Origin: Clostridiales bacterium
GTDB taxonomy: Bacteria > Bacillota > Clostridia > Oscillospirales > Oscillospiraceae
DNA length: 54,819 nt
Direction of reading: 5' to 3'
NCBI GenBank assembly: GCA_004557075.1
Contig: SFEX01000012.1
Location: 1-54,819, forward strand
Below are positions 47,423-54,819 of this stretch, piece by piece (the stretch's first letter is position 1; every line of letters starts with the position of its first letter). Under the pieces are notes generated by a model. That model had not been told where the DNA came from. It searched no databases and saw only the letters and a program-made list of their open reading frames with translations. Position numbers and translations under genes: made by a program.

Positions 47423-48559
47423 ATGAAAAAAATCATTGCAATCATCCTGGCATTAGTTATGGTATTTGCGCTGTGCGCCTGCGGCGGCGACGGCGGAATG
47501 ATGAACGGCGGAGACGACAGCGGCTCCGCAAGCTCCGGCAACGGCAAGACATATCAGTGGCGTCTGGCCTCGGCCTGGGGCGAAGGCAGCAGACAGTTCG
47601 AGTTTGACCAGCGTTTCTGCGACAAGGTAGAAGAGATGTCCAACGGGCGCCTTGTCATCAAGTGCTACGGCGCAGGCCAGCTCGCCTCCACCACTGAAGT
47701 TTTTGACCTGGTTGCCTCCGGCGACGTTCAGGTCGGCTCCGATGCTCCCCAGTACTGGAGCGGCAAGGACACCGCATTTGACCTCCTTGGATACAATGTT
47801 CTCGGTATGGGCGCTTCCGACTATCTGACATGGTACTTCGGCGATGAGGGATACCAGCTCACCAAGGACCTATATCACAAGTACGGCGTGGAATACTTCT
47901 ACACCGCAATCACCAACCAGGAGTCCGGCATCCGTTCAAAGGCTCCCATCAGCGGTCTCAGCGACCTCAGCGGCAAGTCCATCAGAATGTCCGGTAACGT
48001 TATCGGCAAGGTTCTCGGCAAGCTTGGCATCACCTCCACCTCCATGACTCTTGACGAAGCAGTTGATGGCCTTGAGAAGGGCGTTATCGACGCGATGGAA
48101 TACTCCTCCCCTGTTATGGACTCCACCATGCAGATCTATGAGATCGCAAAATACTGGATCGGCCCCGGATTCCACCAGACCGCAGCTCCTTACGGTGTTT
48201 TCTTCAATCAGGAAGCTTACGACTCCCTCGACGATGAGCTGAAGAACATCATCGACGTGTGCGCAAAGGCAAATCTTCTCGAGGCTTACGGTGAAAATAT
48301 GTTCCTCGATGCATCGGCAACCGAGGAAATGGTTTCCGAGCACGGTGTTACCATCAGCTACTTCTCCGACGAGGATATCGCAAAGATCGAAAATGCCCGT
48401 AACGAGGTCTATGAGGAAATGGCGGCTGAAAACTCCGAGTTTGCAAAAATCGCCGCTTCTCAGATGAATTACTTCAAGACCATGACCTACTACCAGCAGG
48501 AGTTCCTCGGCGACTACAGCACCACCAGGATCCCCAGCGCTTACCCCAACGTCGGTTGA
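47423..48559 (+). CDS. TRAP transporter substrate-binding lipoprotein (DctP family)
   Basis: 378 residues. Lipoprotein signal: Lys-rich start, hydrophobic ILALVMVFALCACGGDGG with lipobox LCAC, then a Gly/Ser linker. DctP domain: LASAWGEGSRQFEFDQRFCD, GRLVIKCYGAGQL, FDLVASGDVQVGSDAPQYW, and a ligand-carboxylate Arg in LSGKSIRMSGNVIGKVL. TRAP proteins of this type bind organic acids, hydroxy acids or sulfonates. GAAAGAGGAAGAAAG precedes the ATG. Confidence 0.92.
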   Translation: MKKIIAIILALVMVFALCACGGDGGMMNGGDDSGSASSGNGKTYQWRLASAWGEGSRQFEFDQRFCDKVEEMSNGRLVIKCYGAGQLASTTEVFDLVASGDVQVGSDAPQYWSGKDTAFDLLGYNVLGMGASDYLTWYFGDEGYQLTKDLYHKYGVEYFYTAITNQESGIRSKAPISGLSDLSGKSIRMSGNVIGKVLGKLGITSTSMTLDEAVDGLEKGVIDAMEYSSPVMDSTMQIYEIAKYWIGPGFHQTAAPYGVFFNQEAYDSLDDELKNIIDVCAKANLLEAYGENMFLDASATEEMVSEHGVTISYFSDEDIAKIENARNEVYEEMAAENSEFAKIAASQMNYFKTMTYYQQEFLGDYSTTRIPSAYPNVG

Positions 48560-48570
48560 TTTAACGCATG

Positions 48571-48604
48571 AAAGGTCCCTGCCCGCTTTGAGCGGGGACC
48601 TTTT
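48571..48604 (+). terminator. Hairpin between binding protein and permease genes
   Basis: AAAGGTC..CCCGCT-TTG-AGCGGG..GACCTTT with a short T-run. Probably a leaky terminator that lets the binding protein be made in excess over the membrane subunits. Confidence 0.75.
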
Positions 48605-48639
48605 ACTCTCATTCGACTATTCCGGAAAAGGAGAAATAA

Positions 48640-49284
48640 ATGAAAGTGTTGGTCAAAACCTCAAAGGCTATAGATAAAGTGGTTAAGACCATTGGCATAG
48701 CCGCCGGCTATTTGAGCATCGTTATAATGCTCCTTATGGTTTTTGAGGTGTTCTCCCGCAGAATTTTCCACTCTCCAACCCTGTGGTCATACGAAACAGT
48801 TTCGTTCCTGTTCGGCGCAATGGTAATGCTCACATTGCCTTACGGATTGCAGTTGGGCGTAAATGTACGCGTGGATGTTCTGTATAACAAATTCAGTCTG
48901 AAAGCAAAGAGAATTATAGACATAGTTCTTTTCATAGTATTTTTCGGCATTCTCATGGTGGCATTCACCACCGCCGGCTACAAGTACGCTATTCGCTCTG
49001 TGCAGACCTTAGAGCGCTCATGGTCGGCCTGGTCACCTCTGCTATGGCCTGTAAAGGTGACTATACCCGCCTGCGGCACGCTTATGCTCCTGCAGGGCGT
49101 GTCCGAGCTCATAAAGATGTTCCTTGCCCTGTTCGGACACGGTGATCTTGTTGGCATCAGTGACGAAGAGGTAGATAAGATCTCCCAGGAAATCGCTGAG
49201 ATCGAGGCCATCGAAGCCGAAACCAAGGCAAAGCATCACAAAGATGTAAATGCAGATGAAAATGACGGAGGTGCACAGAAATGA
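48640..49284 (+). CDS. TRAP transporter small permease (DctQ)
   Basis: 214 residues, four membrane segments. LSIVIMLLMVFEVFSRRIFH, LWSYETVSFLFGAMVML, and GVNVRVDVLYNKFSLKAKR are the usual DctQ motifs. The C-terminal 45 residues are an unusually long charged tail (EIAEIEAIEAETKAKHHKD). It bridges binding protein and DctM. Overlaps dctM by four bases. Confidence 0.9.
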   Translation: MKVLVKTSKAIDKVVKTIGIAAGYLSIVIMLLMVFEVFSRRIFHSPTLWSYETVSFLFGAMVMLTLPYGLQLGVNVRVDVLYNKFSLKAKRIIDIVLFIVFFGILMVAFTTAGYKYAIRSVQTLERSWSAWSPLLWPVKVTIPACGTLMLLQGVSELIKMFLALFGHGDLVGISDEEVDKISQEIAEIEAIEAETKAKHHKDVNADENDGGAQK

Positions 49285-50612
49285 CAGTATCATCGCTCCT
49301 TCTTCTCATAATGTTTGTCAGCCTGCTTGCGGGCCTGCTGTTGGGTACGCCTCTGGCATATGTTCTCGGCGGCGTTGCCTGCATAATAGGTTACCTTGGC
49401 TGGGGTTCATCTACATTCAGCATAATCATGTCGCAGACCTTCGGCGTGATGAACAACTATACCCTTATAGCTATCCCCATGTTCGTGCTTATGGCAAATT
49501 TCCTTACTTACTCAGGCGTTGCGGACGGACTCTTTGAGGCTGTAAGAAAGCTTTTCGGCGGAACTCGCGGCGGCCTTGCCGCAGCAGTTATGCTGGTATC
49601 CGCTGTTTTCGCAGCGACCACCGGCGTTGTCGGCGCGTCCGTTCTCACCATGGGTCTTCTGGCTCTGCCTATTCTGGACAAGTATAATTATGACCACGGT
49701 CTTGCGGCTGGCACCGTGTGTGCCGGCGGCTCACTGGGTATTCTTATACCACCAAGCATTATGCTGGTCACAATGGCGTCTCTGGCGCAGGTATCGGTTT
49801 CCAAGCTGCTGCTCTCGGCCTTTGTTCCCGGCGTTCTTCTCGCGATAGTTTATATCGTATATATCCTTGTTACCTGCAAGATACATCCCGCAAAGGGCCC
49901 CGCGATGAGCAAGGAAGAGATCGCGGCCATGGATAAAGGTAAGCTTTGGCGTGACGTACTGATAAATCTGGTACCGCCCCTGATCCTTATCGCCGGCGTG
50001 CTCGGCACTATCTTCCTCGGCGTTGCTACCCCCACCGAGGCATCTGCCTGCGGCGCCGTTCTGGCTCTTATTCTCACCATCTGCTACGGCAACTTCAGCC
50101 TGAAAATGCTGCATGACTCCGTTATAGGCTGCCTCAAGACCTCGGCAATGTGCTTCTTCATCATGATTGCAGCAAACAGCTTCTGCGCCATATTCTTTGC
50201 GCTCGGCGGCGACACGATGATCGAAAACTTCGTTGCCTCCGTAGGTATAGGCAAGTGGGGCTGCTTCATCTTCATGATGGCTCTGATCTTCTTCATGGGT
50301 ATGTTCATTGACTGGATAGGCATCGTTGCCATCATTCTGCCGATATTCCTGCCTATACTCACAAACATGGGCTTTGAGAATACCCTGTGGCTGTGTACCT
50401 GCATGGCGGTCATCATGCAGACCTGCTTCATGACACCGCCCTTCGGCTTTGCTTTGTTCTATGTAAAATCGCTGCTGCCAAAGGGCTATACAATGATGGA
50501 AGTGTACAAAGGCGTCGTTCCGTTTATAATTGCAGTCTTAGTCGTTACGGTTCTGGTGGTCGTATTCCCCGATCTTGTAATGTGGCTGCCTAACATGAGC
50601 TATGGTTCGTAA
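49281..50612 (+). CDS. TRAP transporter large permease (DctM)
   Basis: 443 residues, about 12 membrane segments. LLAGLLLGTPLAYVLGG, NYTLIAIPMFVLMANFL, GGSLGILIPPSIMLVTMASL and PTEASACGAVLALIL are the DctM family signatures. It performs Na+-coupled substrate passage. Ends just before a PEBP gene. Confidence 0.93.
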   Translation: MTVSSLLLLIMFVSLLAGLLLGTPLAYVLGGVACIIGYLGWGSSTFSIIMSQTFGVMNNYTLIAIPMFVLMANFLTYSGVADGLFEAVRKLFGGTRGGLAAAVMLVSAVFAATTGVVGASVLTMGLLALPILDKYNYDHGLAAGTVCAGGSLGILIPPSIMLVTMASLAQVSVSKLLLSAFVPGVLLAIVYIVYILVTCKIHPAKGPAMSKEEIAAMDKGKLWRDVLINLVPPLILIAGVLGTIFLGVATPTEASACGAVLALILTICYGNFSLKMLHDSVIGCLKTSAMCFFIMIAANSFCAIFFALGGDTMIENFVASVGIGKWGCFIFMMALIFFMGMFIDWIGIVAIILPIFLPILTNMGFENTLWLCTCMAVIMQTCFMTPPFGFALFYVKSLLPKGYTMMEVYKGVVPFIIAVLVVTVLVVVFPDLVMWLPNMSYGS

Positions 50613-50613
50613 T

Positions 50614-51099
50614 ATGAAAATTATATCCGACTCTATCTATAACGATTATTTTTCCGATAATTGCGGCAGTCACGGCGGAAACTGCTCTCCGGCCATACGG
50701 ATAGCAGACGCGCCGGAAGAAACGGCAAGCTTTGCCCTGCTTATTGAGGACAGAGACGCTGTTCCGGTGTCCGGGGGCTTTTCCTGGGTGCATTGGGCTG
50801 CATGCAATATTACGAGCCGCGAGTTGCCTGAGGACGCTTCCCGCTCCATGGCCGAGAGCATGGTTCAGGGGCTTAACAGCTACACGAGCCCGCAGGGAGG
50901 CAGTCTGCCGCCCGAAGACTGTATCGGCTATTGCGGCATGAGTCCTCCCAACGAGGATCACATCTATACCATACATGTGTATGCCCTTGACAGAAAGCTG
51001 GACTTAAAAAACGGCTTCCCGATGAATATGATGTTTCGGGCAATGAGAGGACATGTGCTGGCTCAGGCAGAGCTTGACGCATGGTACAGAAAGGCTTAG
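50614..51099 (+). CDS. YbhB/YbcL-type PEBP (Raf kinase inhibitor-like) protein
   Basis: 161 residues from the ATG at 50614 (50602 is an alternative; neither has a strong RBS, so coupling to dctM is likely). Motifs: SPAIRIADAPEETASFALLI, SGGFSWVHWAACNI, GYCGMSPPNEDHIYTIHVYAL, the PEBP ligand-pocket order. It binds anionic ligands; physiological role in bacteria is unclear. Last gene of the TRAP operon, followed by a terminator. Confidence 0.85.
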   Translation: MKIISDSIYNDYFSDNCGSHGGNCSPAIRIADAPEETASFALLIEDRDAVPVSGGFSWVHWAACNITSRELPEDASRSMAESMVQGLNSYTSPQGGSLPPEDCIGYCGMSPPNEDHIYTIHVYALDRKLDLKNGFPMNMMFRAMRGHVLAQAELDAWYRKA

Positions 51100-51116
51100 A
51101 CAATTTTTAAAATGAG

Positions 51117-51148
51117 AATCCCGTAGTTATTGAAACTACGGGATTTTT
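51117..51148 (+). terminator. Terminator after the PEBP gene
   Basis: AATCCCGTAGTT and AACTACGGGATT form a 12-bp stem with a five-base loop, followed by TTTCTTTG. Closes the ALDH-TRAP locus. Confidence 0.9.
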
Positions 51149-51223
51149 CTTTGTTTTCTTCTCCGCTGAACCTCGGCCCATGTCAAGACATATACTGTCT
51201 TAGTCACAAAAAGGAGTTTTGTT

Positions 51224-52132
51224 ATGGATATATCCCAGGATTATATTATTGATTCTTTAGAGCAGCATCTGTTTTTCGCGCGCATTATGAAAGAGCATGC
51301 GTTTTTTCTCAAGATGGGCTTTATGCCGCCGAATGCGGACTTTGCAAAAAGGGCCGAGCGATTCATGAGAGAATTTGAATCGCTGCTGTCGCGCACGATC
51401 GCATTAAGCGACTGCGTAGTCCGCCGCTGCGTACTGGATTCGGGAGAAATATTTACAGAGTTTACAGGCTGTGTGGAGCGCAAAACGCAGGCTCTCACCG
51501 GCACATTCATAAACAGCCGCCTGACCGCCCGTGAAATGGCGCTGAAAGGCTCTGACTGCAACACCACGCTGTGTCTCTCCCCCGCCCTTGTAAGTCAGGT
51601 GCGGCGGTTAAACCGCGACGGGCTGGGGCTTGTCAATCGCCTGATAGCGTTCAAAGAGAGTATTTTGTGCAGCGTCAATTCATGCGGTATGTTTACGGCG
51701 AATTATCCTCTGCTCATTGAGCATATTCTGCGCGAAGCGCGCCTTTACCGCGAGCATCTGATGCGTTTAGAGGGGATGAGCAATTGCACCTGCAATGATC
51801 TGCGCGACAGCGAGCTTTTCTGGAATCAGATCATGATGGAGCACGCTATGTTCATCCGCGGACTGCTTGATCCGAGCGAGGCAGCGCTGGTCGATACGGC
51901 CGACGATTTTGCCTGCGACTACAAGAGGCTGCTTGAAAGCTCAGCCGCGGCAAACGACAGAGCCATGGGCGGCTGCAGCGGCGCACTTGCGCTGACAAAA
52001 AAATTCCGCGATTTCAAGCGCGCAGGTGTTGAGGGTATTAAGTCATGTAAGATACGTTCTATCATTCTCCCTCTGCTTGCCGACCACGTTCTTCGCGAAG
52101 CAAACCATTATATCCGGCTTCTGGAAGCTTAA
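51224..52132 (+). CDS. DUF2935 protein, two hemerythrin-like bundles
   Basis: 302 residues in two similar halves. Half 1: EQHLFFARIMKEHAFFLKMG. Half 2: SELFWNQIMMEHAMFIRGLL. Each is a four-helix bundle with conserved Glu/His (also DHVLREANHYIRLLEA and EHILREARLYREHLM), suggesting a metal-binding ferritin/hemerythrin-like site. Clostridial DUF2935 proteins have no established function. AAAAAGGAG lies before the ATG. Next to a multicopper oxidase, a metal- or oxygen-related context. Confidence 0.85.
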   Translation: MDISQDYIIDSLEQHLFFARIMKEHAFFLKMGFMPPNADFAKRAERFMREFESLLSRTIALSDCVVRRCVLDSGEIFTEFTGCVERKTQALTGTFINSRLTAREMALKGSDCNTTLCLSPALVSQVRRLNRDGLGLVNRLIAFKESILCSVNSCGMFTANYPLLIEHILREARLYREHLMRLEGMSNCTCNDLRDSELFWNQIMMEHAMFIRGLLDPSEAALVDTADDFACDYKRLLESSAAANDRAMGGCSGALALTKKFRDFKRAGVEGIKSCKIRSIILPLLADHVLREANHYIRLLEA

Positions 52133-52142
52133 CACAAATTGT

Positions 52143-52185
52143 CTGTTGATCTCCGAATCTCTGCGGTTTGGAGATCAGCAGGCGT
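52143..52185 (+). terminator. Terminator after the DUF2935 gene
   Basis: CTGTTGATCTCC (52143-52154) pairs with GGAGATCAGCAG (52170-52181), one G-U, then GCGTTTTATT. Separates this gene from the multicopper oxidase. The rest of the gap to 52307 shows no other feature. Confidence 0.75.
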
Positions 52186-52307
52186 TTTATTATATTCTCC
52201 TGCCTCATGGCGGCGGGCACAATGACTGTCCCCCCGACATAAGATGGTTTACATAGCGTTATTCGTTTGCGGCGCTGTGTAAACAAGTTAAAAAGGAGAA
52301 TAACTTA

Positions 52308-54734
52308 ATGTTAGAATTATCTGACTATCCAAACACCGGTCAGGTCAGGATTTATGATATTGACGCGATTTCACTGCCGATAGTTTACAACAAGTTCGGT
52401 GATCACGATCCGAACGGGCTGATGTATGTGCTCAAACAGGATTCGGAGCGGATACAGGAGAAGGCTAAAGCCTTGTTTTCCATGCCTGTTCCGCAGCCCT
52501 GTGAGGAAGTGCGTCCGCTGGTCATTCGGGCTAACGTAGGCGATACGGTTCAAATAAATTTTGAGAACAAGCTCGGCCGCCGGGCATCCATCCATGTTCA
52601 GGGACTTTCTTACAATGTTCTGAGCTCGGACGGTGCTAATGTCGGTTTTAACCCTGATACCACGACCGACCGCTGTATCAGATATATTTGGCGGGCTGAT
52701 AAAGAGGGCGTTTACCTGTTTTCGGACATGGCCGACACCAGAAGCAATGAGCTGGGGACAAATGTTCACGGTCTATTCGGAGCCATTATCGTAGAAGCTG
52801 CGGGATCACATTGGTTAGATCCCGTGACGGGCGAGCCTTTGGACAGCGGCCTGTTTGCCGATATTTATCATCCCGCCAAACCCGCGTTCCGCGAATACGC
52901 AGTGTTTTTCCACGATGAGCTGGAGATATTAACGAAAAACGGCCAGCCGCCCATTGACCCCCACACGGGTCTTCCCAACGGCACAACGGCCATCAGCTAT
53001 CGCTCAGAGCCAATGCGCAATCGTCTGCCGCTCGGCCACCACGCAGATCACACGGATACGGACGAGGATATTTCAATGAGCTCATGGGCTTACGGCGACC
53101 CCGCCCCACCCATTCTCAAAGCATATGTGGGCGACCCGTCCAAAATACGGCTGATCCACGGCGGCGTCAAGGAAACTCATGTGTTCCACCTGCACAATCA
53201 CCAGTGGCGCTTAGAGCCGGATGACCCCAAATCCGCTATCATAGATTCCATCTCCATCAGCCCTCAGGAATGCTATACTCTGGACATTCTATACGGCGCG
53301 GGAAGCTTTAACGGCATGATCGGAGACGCTATTTTCCATTGCCATCTATACCCGCATTTTCACGAGGGTATGTGGACGCTATGGCGGGTATTTGACAGGC
53401 TTCAGGATGGCAGCGGAGTTTACCCCGACGGAACGCCTATTGAAGCGCTGATGCCCTTAAAGGATCGCCCCGCTCCGCCGCCAAAAGATGAGCTTCATCC
53501 CGGATATCCGAACTTTATCAACGGTCAGTTCGGGGAAGATCCTCTTCAGCCGCCGCTTGGCATACTCACAAAAGACGGCGAGAATAAAATAGAGCCTACG
53601 CCCTTGGAAGAGGCCAATTTTGCAGAAAACTTCGCACCGGGGGCTTTGTACACCGATACCTGCCCATGCTGCGCAGACGAAAATATAAAGGTATTTGAAA
53701 TTGCGGCAGTACAGGCAAAACTCATATACAACCGTTTCGGCTGGCATGACCCTCAGGGGCGCTTCTTTGTCCTGAAGGAGGATATCGAAAAGGAAGGGTC
53801 GCTGGATAATTATCTTGAAAAGGTCGAGTCGGGTGTGATACGGCCGGAGCCGCTGGTTATCCGCGTAAACGCCGGCGACTGCATCGAGATACGTCTGACA
53901 AACTTCCTGACGGAATTTATCGGGGGCAATGAGTTCCAGCTAAAGACTCTTACGGACATCGTCGGCTATCATATTCATCTGGTCAAATTTGACACGATAG
54001 TATCCGACGGCGCGGCCAACGGCTGGAACAACATCGCCGGAGCGCGAAAATGCGAAACGCTTATCGAGCGCTTTTTCGCAAACGAGGAGCTTAATACGGT
54101 GTTTTTCCACGACCATCTGTTTGCAAATATGCATCAACAGCACGGTATGTTCGGCGCTCTTATCGTTGAGCCGGCCGGTTCGGTATTCCTTGACCCCAAA
54201 ACGGGCTGTGAGCTGAAAAGCGGCACAAAAGCCGTTATACGCACAGCCGACGGCAAATCTTTCAGAGAATTTGCGCTTTTCCTTCATGATTTTGCACTGC
54301 TGTTTGATAAAGGCGGCAAACCGCTAAACCCGCCCGAGCACCCCGGTTCCGACGACGATCCCGGCGTTATGGGCATCAACTATCGCTGTGAGCCGATGCC
54401 GGAAAGGCTGAAAATTCTGAATGACCCATCCCATATTTTCAGCTCCTTTGCCTACGGCGACCCTGCCACTCCGATTTTGGAGACCTATCCCGGCGATCCG
54501 ATACGCATTCGTCTGCTCGACGGCGCGCATGAGGAGCAGCACGTTTTCAATATAGAGGGAATGCCATGGAGAAAAGAGATCACCGATCCACTCTCCCCGC
54601 TTGTGCAGTCTCAGACCATCGGCATTTCCGAGGCGTTCAACATTCACATTGACGAGCCCTATACGGCGGGCGATTATCTGTACTATTCCGGAGGAATAGA
54701 CGATCTCTGGCTTGGAATGTGGGGGTTCACTTAG
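52308..54734 (+). CDS. Multicopper oxidase, duplicated and permuted
   Basis: 808 residues, no signal peptide. Two tandem units of about 400 residues, each of two cupredoxin domains. Unit 1 holds the motifs normally C-terminal: HVFHLHNHQW (HxxHxH, about 288-297) and FHCHLYPHFHEGM (HCHxxxH plus axial Met, about 343-355). Unit 2 holds those normally N-terminal: YHIHLV (about 551) and FFHDHLFANMHQQHGMFG (about 598). The counterparts are degenerate in the other unit (SIHVQGL; QHVFNIEGMPW). All four copper motifs exist once, in permuted order. The fold resembles MnxG-type large oxidases. AGGAG precedes the ATG. Confidence 0.85.
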   Translation: MLELSDYPNTGQVRIYDIDAISLPIVYNKFGDHDPNGLMYVLKQDSERIQEKAKALFSMPVPQPCEEVRPLVIRANVGDTVQINFENKLGRRASIHVQGLSYNVLSSDGANVGFNPDTTTDRCIRYIWRADKEGVYLFSDMADTRSNELGTNVHGLFGAIIVEAAGSHWLDPVTGEPLDSGLFADIYHPAKPAFREYAVFFHDELEILTKNGQPPIDPHTGLPNGTTAISYRSEPMRNRLPLGHHADHTDTDEDISMSSWAYGDPAPPILKAYVGDPSKIRLIHGGVKETHVFHLHNHQWRLEPDDPKSAIIDSISISPQECYTLDILYGAGSFNGMIGDAIFHCHLYPHFHEGMWTLWRVFDRLQDGSGVYPDGTPIEALMPLKDRPAPPPKDELHPGYPNFINGQFGEDPLQPPLGILTKDGENKIEPTPLEEANFAENFAPGALYTDTCPCCADENIKVFEIAAVQAKLIYNRFGWHDPQGRFFVLKEDIEKEGSLDNYLEKVESGVIRPEPLVIRVNAGDCIEIRLTNFLTEFIGGNEFQLKTLTDIVGYHIHLVKFDTIVSDGAANGWNNIAGARKCETLIERFFANEELNTVFFHDHLFANMHQQHGMFGALIVEPAGSVFLDPKTGCELKSGTKAVIRTADGKSFREFALFLHDFALLFDKGGKPLNPPEHPGSDDDPGVMGINYRCEPMPERLKILNDPSHIFSSFAYGDPATPILETYPGDPIRIRLLDGAHEEQHVFNIEGMPWRKEITDPLSPLVQSQTIGISEAFNIHIDEPYTAGDYLYYSGGIDDLWLGMWGFT

Positions 54735-54819
54735 ATAAAGATACCACATCAATCCCACGCTGACTTTTGCTCAACCGATACAGCCGGAGGGCTGGATAAC
54801 AAGAAAAGGCGGTATGCGC
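54735..54819. other. Right edge, no feature seen
   Basis: The last 85 bases after the multicopper oxidase stop contain no hairpin or RBS that I can support. Confidence 0.5.

Overview
The window looks like a chromosome segment of a gut-type Clostridia (probably Oscillospiraceae-like). The evidence is Gram-positive ribosome binding sites, a SAM-I riboswitch on metK, a pyrR-uraA operon, TRAP and Fe-ADH genes, and a siphophage with a Gram-positive type lysis cassette. The genus cannot be named from the sequence alone.

Region 1 (1-1083) is a scrap-yard. It holds the start of an SDR oxidoreductase, a fused pair of gene fragments (restriction-modification methylase N-terminus joined to a PIN-like C-terminus), a tRNA-3'-end-like remnant, and a hairpin that appears to be the original terminator of the tRNA-Gln gene now located 31.5 kb away.

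Region 2 (1084-32614) is a complete-looking prophage integrated in the 3' end of tRNA-Gln(CUG). A 24-bp core is repeated at both ends, and each side carries two direct ATAAGGGAAAA arm-type repeats 12 bp apart. From right to left it contains: tyrosine integrase, a voltage-gated K+-channel-like gene in the repressor transcript, a CI-like S24 repressor, a five-operator switch, Cro/excisionase-like genes, and an early region of small Cys-rich proteins, PcfJ/PcfK, DUF3102 and a SleB-type hydrolase. Next come an HUH (rolling-circle type) endonuclease and a RinA/ArpU-like regulator. The HK97-type packaging, head, tail, baseplate and lysis operon follows. It includes a -1 frameshifted tail chaperone and a collagen-like tip protein. 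At the attL end sits an AT-rich two-gene cargo with its own promoter and terminator: a Cap15-like 2TM-beta protein and an Abi_2/HEPN protein. This is the best candidate here for an undescribed defence system.

Region 3 (32592-42776) is core chromosome: tRNA-Gln, uraA-pyrR with a probable PyrR attenuator, a nitrilase-family amidase, DUF1643, metK with its SAM riboswitch, tRNA-Ser(GCU), an ArsC/Spx-like protein, a glycerate kinase/2-hydroxyacid dehydrogenase pair, a LacI-family regulator and HMG-CoA lyase.

Region 4 (42777-51099) is a catabolic locus reading rightwards: acylating aldehyde dehydrogenase, Cat1-type CoA-transferase, Fe-alcohol dehydrogenase, TRAP transporter (P, Q, M) and a PEBP protein. 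It is divergent from HMG-CoA lyase, and both promoter sides carry the same 13-bp LacI/cre-type operator. The gene set would fit import of a hydroxy acid, two-step oxidation to an acyl-CoA, and lyase cleavage; mevalonate is a specific candidate. Region 5 (51224-54734) holds a DUF2935 protein and an unusual cytoplasmic multicopper oxidase with its copper motifs in permuted order.
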